This document shows positions 53,880-62,123 of a stretch of DNA of 64,000 nt, piece by piece. The stretch comes from Streptomyces sp. LUP47B. Its GTDB lineage: Bacteria; Actinomycetota; Actinomycetes; Streptomycetales; Streptomycetaceae. The DNA lies in contig NZ_MJAH01000018.1 in assembly GCF_001746295.1 (NCBI RefSeq), forward strand, positions 1 through 64,000, in the 5' to 3' direction. Within the stretch, counting starts at the first letter, position 1. The number at the start of each line of letters is the position of its first letter. Under the pieces are notes generated by a model. The model saw only the letters and a list, made by a program, of their open reading frames with translations, was not told where the DNA came from and ran no database searches. A program made the translations under genes and the position numbers.

Positions 53880-53978
53880 GCGGACAAGGCCGTCCCGACT
53901 GCCTCGTCCCTTCGTCCGCGCTGGCACCCCTATCACGGGCTGTGCCCTGACTGTCCTGCGACTGATCGGACCGGGAGG

Positions 53979-54035
53979 GATCGCCTCACCGCCACCGCGC
54001 CGGGATGCGAACCGGTCGACGTCACCGTCAGGTGA
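53979..54035 (+). pseudogene. C-terminal scrap of a second GH2 gene
   Basis: The frame reads RLTATAPGCEPVDVTVR then TGA 54033-54035. The GH2 protein at 49706 ends EIRITATAPGCDVAQTTVRA, so this 18-codon scrap is the end of a related GH2 gene. The upstream body is lost. Confidence 0.65.
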
Positions 54036-54133
54036 GAGAGCAACTGGTGTCCCACCCCGTACGCAGCCCCGCACAGATCGTCGGGCTGGTCGCCGAACTG
54101 ACCCTTGAACAGAAGAGCAACCGAGCGTGTTGA
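54032..54133 (+). pseudogene. N-terminal scrap of a GH3 gene
   Basis: GTG 54032 overlaps the GH2-like stop (GTGA) and reads VREQLVSHPVRSPAQIVGLV then A-E-L-T-L-E-Q-K before a premature TGA. L-V-A-x-L-T-L-E-Q-K is the N-terminus of GH3 beta-glucosidases. The natural GTGA coupling shows that a GH2 and a GH3 gene once sat side by side here. Confidence 0.6.
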
Positions 54134-54263
54134 GTGGGGCGGAAGTCTTCGCCCAGCGAGGCGAGGGCACCTCGGCCGCTCCCATACCGGACACGCTTGC
54201 TGTCCGCGCTGCGCCCCCACGGCGGGAGGCACTTGTCACTCGCCTGGGTATCGGAGCCCTGGT

Positions 54264-54690
54264 TCACAACAAGGTGTTGGCGGTGCTCGGCGCGTGTTCA
54301 ATCGTGAGGCCCTGCCCGAGGTCACCGGCAATCAGGAGGAAGCTGCCGGTGAGCAGTGTGTACCGTACCGAGTTGGGACTCTTGAGGTAGAGCAGCTCCA
54401 TGGCGGCCCCCGGCCAGCACCAGCAACAGCGAAGGTTGGGGGAGGAGCCTGGCCGCCAGTGCGAGGGCGGCGCACGTACGGAGCAGCGACGCGGGCCGGT
54501 ACACACCGGCGAGGCGGTGGGCCCGACGAGGGCGAACCGTTGCTCCGCCCGCGCACAGCGCAGGGTGCAGACCACGCCGAAGGCAATCCGGAACAGCTGC
54601 ACCCGCCCGGGGTCGCTCGGGCGCTGGAAGCCGGAGGCGACGGCGTCAAAGAACCACATGGCTGTCCGTCACCTCCAATGGCCACTCACC
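54264..54690 (-). pseudogene. HTTM-like membrane protein, frameshifted
   Basis: Minus-strand pieces: GFQRPSDPGRVQLFRIAFGV then VCTLRCARAEQRFALVG; in another frame LLRTCAALALAARLLPQPSL; back in the first AMELLYLKSPNSVRYTLLTG and S-F-L-L-I-A-G-D-L. Hydrophobic segments and the F-R-I-A-F-G start resemble HTTM (vitamin-K-carboxylase-like) membrane proteins. Short and broken. Confidence 0.45.
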
Positions 54691-54858
54691 GTCCCCGGAC
54701 AGGATGCGGCCGGCTCCGTCGATTCGGTCGTACTCGTGCAGTCCGCTACCGGTAGATGTTCACCGGCTCGGTGCGGCCGTCTTGGTTCGGCAGCGGACAG
54801 CGCAGATGAGGGCACGACAGAGTCCTCCGGGAACGGGAGGGTGAGCCCCTGCGCGGTC

Positions 54859-56073
54859 TCACGTGACCGCCGAAGCCTCCTTGAGCGCGGCGATCCGCTC
54901 CCAGTCCAGGCCCAGTTCGAGCAGGATCTCCTCCGTCTGTGCGGCGAACTCCGGGGCCGGGCGCAGTGCGGGGGCCGCGACGTCGAACTGCACGGGATTT
55001 GCCGCGAGTTGCAGCTCGCCGGCCTGTACGAGGTACTCGTTCGCCCGTACTTGTGCGTCGTCGCCGACCTGGAGTGAGTCCTGGACCGGCGCCCAGGGCC
55101 CGGTCAGGGTGGCGAACCGTTCGGACCACTCGGCCAGGGTGCGCGTCGCGATGACCTCTCGCAGGAGTGCCACGGCCTCGGCCGTGTGCTCGGCGATGGC
55201 CTGGGACGTGGCGAAGCGCGGATCGTCGGCCAGCTCGGGACGGTCGACATGGCGGCACATCTCGGCCCAGTACTTCGCGGGCTGCAGCATCACCAGGGAC
55301 AGGTAGCGGTCGTCGGCCGTGCGGTACAGGCCGGTCAGCGGGTTGACCGGTGAGCTGTGCACGCCTGGCGGTGCCATCTCCCATGCCTGCTTCAGGTGCA
55401 GGGACAGTGCGATGCCGTGGCCCATCGCCCACACCCCGCTGCCGAGCAACGACACGTCCACGACCGAGGGTTCGCCCGTTCGCTCACGCTTGAGCAGCGC
55501 CGCCGCGATGCCGCCGGCCAGGTTCGTGCCCGAGATGGTGTCCCCGTACGCGGGCACCGGCGCGGACACGATGCCTTCCATGCCGGCCGGGGTGATGCTC
55601 GCCGCAGTGGACGCGCGGGCCCAGAACGCCGTCATGTCGTAGCCGCCGCGCTCGGCCTCCGGGCCGCGCGGGCCCAGTGCGCTGCCCCGCGCGTACACGA
55701 TCTCCGGATTGATCGCGCGTACGTCGGCCACCTCGATGCCGAGCTTGCGGCGGGCGGCGGGCAGCAGACTGGTGAGGAACACGTCGGCCCGTGCGATGAG
55801 TTGGCGCAGGACGTCCATGCCCTCGGGGCGCGCGATGTCGAGGCCGATGCTGCGCTTGCCGCGGTTGGCGTGCTCGACGTTCGGGTTCGGGTCGCCCTCG
55901 ACGCGCATCGCGCCGGTCTGGCGCAGTCCGCGCTGAGGATCGCCGGTCACCGCGTGCTCGACCTTGACGACGTCGGCGCCCCAGTCAGAGAGCACCGCCC
56001 CCGCGGACGGAACGAAGCCGTACATGGCGACCTCGACGACTCGGATCCCTTCCAGGGGTCCTGTGGCGCTCAT
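54859..56073 (-). CDS. CaiB/BaiF family (class III) CoA transferase
   Basis: 404 codons; ATG 56073 overlaps the aldehyde dehydrogenase stop (ATGA). Family III features: LEGIRVVEVAMYGFVPSAGA, LSDWGADVVKVEHAVTGDPQ, NRGKRSIGLDIARPEG, the catalytic Asp146 in RGGYDMTAFWARA, and GLYRTADDRYLSLVMLQPAK. These enzymes move CoA between acids through an anhydride intermediate. Last gene of the minus-strand operon, it would give the pathway acid its CoA ester after the aldehyde dehydrogenase step. Exact substrate unknown. Confidence 0.92.
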   Translation of the reverse strand: MSATGPLEGIRVVEVAMYGFVPSAGAVLSDWGADVVKVEHAVTGDPQRGLRQTGAMRVEGDPNPNVEHANRGKRSIGLDIARPEGMDVLRQLIARADVFLTSLLPAARRKLGIEVADVRAINPEIVYARGSALGPRGPEAERGGYDMTAFWARASTAASITPAGMEGIVSAPVPAYGDTISGTNLAGGIAAALLKRERTGEPSVVDVSLLGSGVWAMGHGIALSLHLKQAWEMAPPGVHSSPVNPLTGLYRTADDRYLSLVMLQPAKYWAEMCRHVDRPELADDPRFATSQAIAEHTAEAVALLREVIATRTLAEWSERFATLTGPWAPVQDSLQVGDDAQVRANEYLVQAGELQLAANPVQFDVAAPALRPAPEFAAQTEEILLELGLDWERIAALKEASAVT

Positions 56074-57572
56074 GCGTCCACCCCCGCGACCACGGGCGCG
56101 CCGAACGCCTTGGTCTCCAGGAACTCCTCCATGCCCGCCACTCCGCTCTCGCGGCCGATGCCGGACTGGCGGTAGCCGCCGAAGGGCACGTCCGGGTGGA
56201 AGTAGTTGCCGCCGTTGATGCTGAACGTGCCGCTGCGGATGCGGCGCGCCACTCGCACCGCCCGCTCCTGATCGCGGCTGTGCACGGCGCCCGACAGGCC
56301 GTACACCGAGTTGTTCGCGATCCGTACGGCGTCGTCGTCGCCCTGTGTGTCGTCGTACGGGATGACGGCGAGCACCGGTCCGAACACCTCCTCCTGCGCG
56401 ATCTCGCTGTCCGGGTCGACCCCGGCGAGCAGCGTCGGCGCGTAGAAGAAGCCGGGGTCGACGCGTTCGCCGCCGGTGATGAGCTTCGCGCCGTCGGCGA
56501 CGGCCCGCTGCACCATGCCGTCCACCTTGTCGCGCTGTTTGGCGCTGATCAGCGGGCCCAGATACGTCTTCGGATGCGACGGATCGCCGGGGCGGATACG
56601 GGCGAAGTGGGCCGCGACCAGCTCGACGATCTCGTCGTGGCGGGAGCGCGGAACAAGGAGACGGGAGGTCAGCGCGCAGCCCTGGCCCGCGTTCACGCAG
56701 ATCATGTACGCGGCGAACTGGGCGCTCACCGCAAAGTCGGCGTCGTCCAGGACCACCATCGCGGACTTGCCACCGAGCTCGAGGAAGACCTTCTTCACCG
56801 TCTCACTCGCGGCGGCCATGATGCGGCGGCCGGTCACGGTGGATCCGGTGAAGCTGACCGCGTCGACGTCCGCGTGCGTGGTGAGTATCTCACCGACGTC
56901 CGCGCGGGACGAGGACAGGACGTTGACCACGCCGGGCGGGATGTCAGTGTGCTCGGCGATCAACTCGCCGAGCGCCAGGGTGATCAGCGGGGTGTCGGGC
57001 GCGGCCTTGAGGACGATCGTGCAGCCGGCCGCGAGGGCGGGGGCGAGCTTGGCGAGGGCCAGCTGGTTGGGGTAGTTGTACGGCAGGATCGCCGCCACCA
57101 CGCCCACCGCCTCCTTCTCCAGCCAGCGGTGGTGGCGCTGACCGTGCTTTTCGACCTCGCCCAGGTCCTCGGTGAAGGAGTAGGTGCGCAACAGGTCCGC
57201 GTAGTAGCGCACGATGCCGATGGGGTCCTCGAGTTGAGCGCCATGGGTAAGCATGCGCGTGGCACCGGCCTCGGCGATGGTCAGCTCGCGCAGTTCCTCC
57301 ACCTGGTCGAGCAGAGCCTGGTGCAGCTGGTCGAGGCAGCGGATGCGCAGGTCCCGGTCCGTGGCCCAGTCGGTGGTGTGGAACGCGCGGTGTGCGGCGG
57401 ATATCGCGGCCTCGGCGTCGGCGGGGGTGGCGTCGGGCGCATGGCCGAGTATGGCGCCGGTGGCCGGGTTGAGGCTCTCGAAGTGCTCCTTGGTGTCGAC
57501 GAGTCGTCCGTCGATCAACAGGCGTCGCCGTGCGCGGCCCGGCTCGCCTGGATCGTTTCCCTGGACAGGCAT
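56070..57572 (-). CDS. NAD(P)-dependent aldehyde dehydrogenase
   Basis: 500 codons; ATG 57572 follows AGGAGGCGGG, one of the best ribosome binding sites in the window. Complete aldehyde dehydrogenase: AILPYNYPNQLALAKLAPAL, K-A-A-P-D-T-P, FTGSTVTGRRIM (cofactor), catalytic Glu265 in LELGGKSAM and Cys299 in NAGQGCALTSR, then EEVFGPVLAVIPYDDT and FPFGGYRQSG-like VPFGGYRQSG. It should oxidise a pathway aldehyde to the acid handled by the coupled CoA transferase. The frame stays open upstream into the decayed crotonase. Confidence 0.94.
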   Translation of the reverse strand: MPVQGNDPGEPGRARRRLLIDGRLVDTKEHFESLNPATGAILGHAPDATPADAEAAISAAHRAFHTTDWATDRDLRIRCLDQLHQALLDQVEELRELTIAEAGATRMLTHGAQLEDPIGIVRYYADLLRTYSFTEDLGEVEKHGQRHHRWLEKEAVGVVAAILPYNYPNQLALAKLAPALAAGCTIVLKAAPDTPLITLALGELIAEHTDIPPGVVNVLSSSRADVGEILTTHADVDAVSFTGSTVTGRRIMAAASETVKKVFLELGGKSAMVVLDDADFAVSAQFAAYMICVNAGQGCALTSRLLVPRSRHDEIVELVAAHFARIRPGDPSHPKTYLGPLISAKQRDKVDGMVQRAVADGAKLITGGERVDPGFFYAPTLLAGVDPDSEIAQEEVFGPVLAVIPYDDTQGDDDAVRIANNSVYGLSGAVHSRDQERAVRVARRIRSGTFSINGGNYFHPDVPFGGYRQSGIGRESGVAGMEEFLETKAFGAPVVAGVDA

Positions 57573-57649
57573 CCCGCCTCCTGCGTCGTGTACTCGATGA
57601 AAATGCAATTCTCTAAATAGGAAATCTAATACCCGCCTGGATGGAACTC

Positions 57650-58049
57650 CAGAGTCCCGACGTGAATCGGGGTTCCGCTCAGGAGCGGCTCCACGCTCCC
57701 GCCGGTCCTCGCGCCGGGCCGCCTCCGGTGAAGGGGCGGTGGCGGCGAGGCGTACGAGATCCTTGGCGGCGGCAAGTCCGTGGACGGAGCCTTCGGCGAT
57801 CACACATCGGTACCCGTGCGCCCAGAAGGGCCCTGCCTTGTACGGGAATCACGCCTTGGCGCAGCTGCGGACAGGAAAGCCGTGCGGCTGTGGACGCCAC
57901 GATGACGTCGCAGTTGAGAGGAGTTCGAGACCGCTGCCCGAGATGATGCCCGTCGCGGTTCCGACCGCCGGCAACGGCGTACGGCCCGCGAGCAGTCGGA
58001 GATACGCGGCCGTCCGGGCGTCGTCGCGGTCGGCCTCGGTTTCGTGCAT
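57650..58049 (-). pseudogene. crotonase (enoyl-CoA hydratase/isomerase), frameshifted remnant
   Basis: ATG 58049 opens a frame ending TPLPAVGTATGIISGSGLEL, matching P-x-x-A-x-x-G-x-x-x-G-x-G-L-E-L of crotonases. After a frameshift it continues CDVIV then ASTAARLSCPQLRQGVIPVQ, matching the C-D-x-x-V-A-x-x-x-A-x-F-x-x-P-E-x-x-x-G-I-x-P strand. The rest is degraded. It starts 19 bp after the upstream dehydrogenase gene, so a hydratase was once part of this operon. Confidence 0.68.
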
Positions 58050-58068
58050 GACGTACCGTCTTTCGATG

Positions 58069-58881
58069 TCAACGAGGATGTTCCATGCGGCCCAAGGCGT
58101 CGTCTGCGGCCGTGAGCGTGGCGCTTTCGACTCGCCCGACGAGCTGTGCCAGGAGCCGGACGTCCTTGCGCAGCAACGGGCCGGCGCGGCCCGCCAGCGC
58201 CGTCAGGGTGCCGCCCGCCGCGGCCACCCGCCCCAGCGCGAAGCTCGCGCCGCTGCCATGGCCGAGCACCTCCGCGAGTCGACCCGCGTCCAGGCCCAGC
58301 TCGTTCCCGAGCGCGAGCGTGTCGGCGGCCGTGGCCAAGTGCGCCGTGAACAGTGCGTTGTTGAGCAGTTTCGCCGTCTGTCCCGAACCCAGCGGACCGA
58401 CATGGACCACCGGATCGCCGAACGTCTCGAACACCGGGCGGCAGAACGCGAACGTCGGATTCTGCCCGCCCACCATGACGAGGAGCCTGCCTGCCTCGGC
58501 GGCCGGTCCGCCACCGCTGACCGGTGCGTCGATCACCTCGACACCGTGCGTACGCGCCTGTTCCGCCAGGCGGCGGCAGGTGTCGGGATGCACCGTGCTG
58601 TGCACCGCGATCACCCCGCCCTTGCGGAGTCCGGCCAGTACCCCGTGCTCGCCGAGGACCACGTGCTCCACGTCGGCGTCGTCGACGACGCACACGCACA
58701 CCAGGTCGCAGTCGGCGGCGAGTTCGACGGGCGATGCGGCCCTCTTCGCCGGGGTGTCCCCGAACGGTGCGAGCGTCGCCGAGCGGCGCGCCCACAACGT
58801 CGTGGGATAACCGGCGTCGATGATGCGGCGGGCCATGGGGGCGCCCTGACTGCCCAGACCGATGAATCCGACGTGCGTCAC
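58069..58881 (-). CDS. 3-hydroxyisobutyrate-dehydrogenase-like oxidoreductase
   Basis: 270 codons; GTG 58881 overlaps the DoxX stop (GTGA). Rossmann motif GFIGLGSQGAPMARR at 5-19, then DLVCVCVVDDADVEHVVLGE, the substrate motif DAPVSGGGPAAEAG at 118-131 and catalytic Lys171 in GQTAKLLNN. This is the beta-hydroxyacid dehydrogenase family, which oxidises 3-hydroxy acids with NAD(P). Within the operon it could oxidise a hydroxylated intermediate; the family is broad. Confidence 0.9.
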   Translation of the reverse strand: MTHVGFIGLGSQGAPMARRIIDAGYPTTLWARRSATLAPFGDTPAKRAASPVELAADCDLVCVCVVDDADVEHVVLGEHGVLAGLRKGGVIAVHSTVHPDTCRRLAEQARTHGVEVIDAPVSGGGPAAEAGRLLVMVGGQNPTFAFCRPVFETFGDPVVHVGPLGSGQTAKLLNNALFTAHLATAADTLALGNELGLDAGRLAEVLGHGSGASFALGRVAAAGGTLTALAGRAGPLLRKDVRLLAQLVGRVESATLTAADDALGRMEHPR

Positions 58882-59534
58882 GATGGTTGCTGCCCTTCGT
58901 CCGGTGACTCTTGCGGTGTCTCGACCCGGTTCGCTGCAGGGGACTTGGCGGGCGGCGTATCGGGTGTCTCGGCGGGAGTCACATGGGGTGTCTCGGCGCG
59001 TGGCCCGTTCGGTGCCTCGCCGGCTGTCGCCTCCGGCAGCTGTGCGCCCGGCCGCCAGAAGGCCGCGAGCAGCCCCGCCGTCCCCGCCGCTCCGACCCCC
59101 GCCGCGAGCCCCCCGCCCGCCCAGCCGTCGATGTCGATCCCGGCCGCGGCGTCCAGCGACACGTCTCCGGGACCGAGCATCGCCAGCGCCACGCAGGCCA
59201 CGGCGAGCACGAGTACATACTCGTATCCGTCCTTGAACACGAAGAAGCCGTTGCGGCGGTGCGCGAGCAACCCGGCGACGAGCATCACCGAGATCACGGC
59301 CGCGCCGGCCAGCGGCGTGAGCAACCCGAGCACGAGCAGGGCCCCTGCGCCCACCTCGGTGACCACGCTCAGCCAGGCCTGCAACCGCCCGTGCCGCAGC
59401 CCGAGCCCGGTGAACCAGCGGGCCGTCCCGGCGATCCTCCCGCCGCCCCGCCAGTGGTTGAGGCCATGGACGATCATCGTCACGCCGAGGACCGCCCGCA
59501 GCAACAGCACCGCCGTCGACTCGGCCCCGGTCAT
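58878..59534 (-). CDS. DoxX family membrane protein
   Basis: 218 codons; ATG 59534 overlaps the hydrolase stop (ATGA). Four membrane spans within residues 8-150 (LLLRAVLGVTMIVHGLNHWR, VVTEVGAGALLVLGLLTPLA, AAVISVMLVAGLLA, YVLVLAVACVALAMLG). The H-G-x-N-H-W and F-F-V-F-K-D-G-Y-E-Y motifs are typical of DoxX. The C-terminal 55 residues are a Pro/Glu/Thr-rich tail not usual for the family. DoxX proteins link to quinone or thiol redox. Being translationally coupled inside a catabolic operon suggests it feeds electrons or shields the membrane. Confidence 0.85.
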   Translation of the reverse strand: MTGAESTAVLLLRAVLGVTMIVHGLNHWRGGGRIAGTARWFTGLGLRHGRLQAWLSVVTEVGAGALLVLGLLTPLAGAAVISVMLVAGLLAHRRNGFFVFKDGYEYVLVLAVACVALAMLGPGDVSLDAAAGIDIDGWAGGGLAAGVGAAGTAGLLAAFWRPGAQLPEATAGEAPNGPRAETPHVTPAETPDTPPAKSPAANRVETPQESPDEGQQPS

Positions 59535-60439
59535 CGCCGTCCTTCTTCCGACTCGCGCAGCACCGCGCACTCCTCCGCGAACGACAACACCCGCAGGTGG
59601 TAGGCGCGAGCGGTGAGCCCAAGGCTCAAGTTGTGGCCCGCACCCGTCTGTTCGTGCCCGCGGGCGCGAGGCGAACCGGTGAACAGGTCCGCGAGGCGGT
59701 CGAGTTCGGCGGGCCCCGAGCGCCACACCGTCTCGTGATCACCGAGGCTCACCTGGACCGGCACCCCGACCAGGGCAGCCAGCTGAGGGAACTCGTCCAC
59801 CCAGTGGCGCGCTTCCGCCTCGTACAGCGGAGACGGTCCCGCGATCGCCGCGTCGTCATACACCTCGGGGGCGTACAGTCGGCTGGGACCCCACAGCACC
59901 TCGCGCAACCCGCGCGGGCGCAGAGGCCGTCCGTAGGCGTCGCGCTCGGCCGTGTCGAGCGTGTCGATGGCGGACCGGTTGTGTTCGAGGCCGGTACCCG
60001 CGATCTCCAGGCCGATGAGGTCACGGCCGCGCTCGTCCGCGGCCATCCGCATGGCCAGTTCGCAGCCGGCCGAGTGTGCGAGCAGGAAGACTCCGGCGCC
60101 GCCGGGCCGGTGCGCGAGGAGCGCATCGAGGGCCGCGAAGCCCAGGTCCACGCGGAGCGCCGGATCGCGGACCTTGTCGGCGTACGCCTCCGAAGCTCCG
60201 TATCCGGGCCGGTCGAGCGCGATGACCGTGAACCCGAGCGCGGCGCCCAGGCGCAGCAAGGACAGGTCGGGACGGCCGGGGCAGTCGAAGTACGTCGCGG
60301 TGGTGCCGCCGCCGTGCAGGGCGAGCACCACGGCACGCGGCCGGGGCACCTCGCACACCAGCGCCGACAGGGGGATGCCGTCGGCGTCGACGACGTCCCC
60401 GTGAGGCTGCGCGGGGGACTCGGTGTCGCAAGGGGTCAC
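59531..60439 (-). CDS. alpha/beta hydrolase
   Basis: 302 codons; GTG 60439 overlaps the upstream fusion gene's stop (GTGA). Oxyanion motif LALHGGGTTATYF, then VIALDRPGYGASEA, nucleophile Ser123 in LLAHSAGCELAMR and catalytic His in TGAGHNLSLG. The elbow reads A-H-S-A-G rather than G-x-S-x-G. Probably an ester, lactone or CoA-thioester hydrolase for a pathway intermediate. Confidence 0.88.
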   Translation of the reverse strand: MTPCDTESPAQPHGDVVDADGIPLSALVCEVPRPRAVVLALHGGGTTATYFDCPGRPDLSLLRLGAALGFTVIALDRPGYGASEAYADKVRDPALRVDLGFAALDALLAHRPGGAGVFLLAHSAGCELAMRMAADERGRDLIGLEIAGTGLEHNRSAIDTLDTAERDAYGRPLRPRGLREVLWGPSRLYAPEVYDDAAIAGPSPLYEAEARHWVDEFPQLAALVGVPVQVSLGDHETVWRSGPAELDRLADLFTGSPRARGHEQTGAGHNLSLGLTARAYHLRVLSFAEECAVLRESEEGRR

Positions 60440-62118
60440 GTGTCCGTCCTCAACAGGAGTACGCCGCTGGGGGTGAGGCCACCCGAACTCACCACGGCCA
60501 CCCGGGCGTTCGCGATCTGCCGTGCTCCGCCGTCGCCGCGCAGCTGGGTGACCGCCTCGTGGACGAGGCCCATGCCGTGGGTGCGGCCGTGCGAAAGCTG
60601 GCCGCCGTGCGTGTTGAGCGGCAGGATCCCGTCGCGGGCGATGTTCTTGCCGCCGTCGAGGAAATCCTTCGCCTCGCCGATGCCGCAGAAACCGAGAGCC
60701 TCGATCCAGGACAGGCAGTTGAAGGTGAAGCCGTCGTAGAGCAGCGCCACGTCGACGTCCTCGGGACGCAGGTCCGTACGGGTCCACAGATGGGCCGCCT
60801 GGCCCAGGACCTGCGGCTCGTGGGTGGAGGTGGACTGGTCCCAGTCGAGGCGCTCGACGATCTGCGTACCGACCGCCTCGACGAGGACGGGCGGCTTGCG
60901 TAGCTCGCGGGCCGCGTCGACGGCGGAGACCACGACGGCGACCGCGCCGTCGCACGGCACGTCGCAGTCGTAGAGACCGAACGGGCTGGTGACGGGACGG
61001 GCGGTGAGGTAGTCGTCCATGGACATCGGTTCGCGGTACACCGCCGCAGGGTTGAGCGCGGCGTTCGCGCGCTGGTTGAGGGCGATCCAGCCGAGCGTTT
61101 CCCGGGTCGTGCCGTAACGGTGCATATGGCGCTGGGCGTTCTGCGCGAGCAGGTGCGCGGCGGAGGTGGCACCGAACGGCATCCGCCACGCGGCCGTTCC
61201 CTCCACCCTGGCGGGAAGCGCCGCCGTGAGACGGCCCTGGCGCACGAGTGCGCCGTGCGTGGCCTCCCACACCGTACGGAAACACAGCACATGCCGGGCG
61301 AGCCCGCCCGCCACCGCCAGCATCGCCGCGATCAGCGAACCGCCCGGGCCGAAGGTCTCACCACCGCCGTTGTGCCAGGTGGGGCGGATCCGAAGCGCCG
61401 ATTCGAGGGCTGTCGTCCCGCCCTCCCCGAAGCCGCCAAACGGGCCGGCGCCAGGGTAGGTGGCGAGCCCGTCGATGTCGTCGAACGTCAACCCGGCGTC
61501 CGCGACCGCCTGTTCGCAGGCCTCGACGGTCAGGGCCAGCGGCGGCACCATGAGGCGGCGCCCGATCCGCGAGGCGCCGGCCCCGGTGAGCGCCGCCTGT
61601 TCCTCGAACTTGCCCACGGTCCGGACCGGAGGCCGGATGAGCCGGGCGATCTCGGCGGGGCCCGTCTCGTCGGCAGGCAGTTCGGTGGGCTCGCCCTGCT
61701 CCGGGACGGGCCGGAACAGCGGCAGCCACACATCCTCGACCTGCTCGAAGACGACCTCCATCCGCATCCCGAGCCTCAGGTCCTGCGGATCGCACTGGAC
61801 CGCGTTCGTGGTCAGACGGACCCGCGGGTCCTCCTCGATCGCCACCTGCGCCACGACGTACGGGGCGGGCAGGCCCGGCAGGCCGAAGCGCTGGTTGACG
61901 GTGAAGCCGACCAGTGTGCCGTACCCCGAGACCGCCGTGACGCGGGTGTCATGACTGCGGCAGTACGAGCACACCGGCTGAGGCGGATGGACGAGTGCGG
62001 CACACGCCCCGCACTCCTGGAAGCGCAGCCGCCCGTCCGCTCCGGACGTCCAGAAGAACGCGGAGTCGTCGGTGAGTGAGGGCAGCGGACGCACGCCCGC
62101 GCCGTTCTCCTCGGGCAC
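60436..62118 (-). CDS. DUF35/OB-fold - thiolase-like fusion (retro-aldolase candidate)
   Basis: 560 codons from GTG 62118, 5 bp after the P450 stop. Residues 1-135 are a DUF35 unit: zinc-ribbon Cys36, Cys39, Cys50 and Cys53, then an OB-fold (SGYGTLVGFTVNQRFGLPGL). Residues 180-555 are thiolase/SCP-x-like: GLTFDDIDGLATYPGAGPFG, FGPGGSLIAAMLAVAGGLAR and a late NTHGGQLSHGRTHGMG. The thiolase nucleophilic Cys position reads G-P-G-G-S, so normal thiolysis is unlikely. In steroid side-chain degradation a DUF35 protein (ChsH2) and an Ltp2-type protein form a retro-aldolase; here both parts are on one chain. Confidence 0.88.
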   Translation of the reverse strand: MPEENGAGVRPLPSLTDDSAFFWTSGADGRLRFQECGACAALVHPPQPVCSYCRSHDTRVTAVSGYGTLVGFTVNQRFGLPGLPAPYVVAQVAIEEDPRVRLTTNAVQCDPQDLRLGMRMEVVFEQVEDVWLPLFRPVPEQGEPTELPADETGPAEIARLIRPPVRTVGKFEEQAALTGAGASRIGRRLMVPPLALTVEACEQAVADAGLTFDDIDGLATYPGAGPFGGFGEGGTTALESALRIRPTWHNGGGETFGPGGSLIAAMLAVAGGLARHVLCFRTVWEATHGALVRQGRLTAALPARVEGTAAWRMPFGATSAAHLLAQNAQRHMHRYGTTRETLGWIALNQRANAALNPAAVYREPMSMDDYLTARPVTSPFGLYDCDVPCDGAVAVVVSAVDAARELRKPPVLVEAVGTQIVERLDWDQSTSTHEPQVLGQAAHLWTRTDLRPEDVDVALLYDGFTFNCLSWIEALGFCGIGEAKDFLDGGKNIARDGILPLNTHGGQLSHGRTHGMGLVHEAVTQLRGDGGARQIANARVAVVSSGGLTPSGVLLLRTDT

Positions 62119-62123
62119 GGTCC

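Noticed and set aside
56196..57620. 474-codon plus-strand frame antisense to the aldehyde dehydrogenase
   Set aside because: Shadow of the dehydrogenase gene; Arg/Val/Gly-rich with no start signal.
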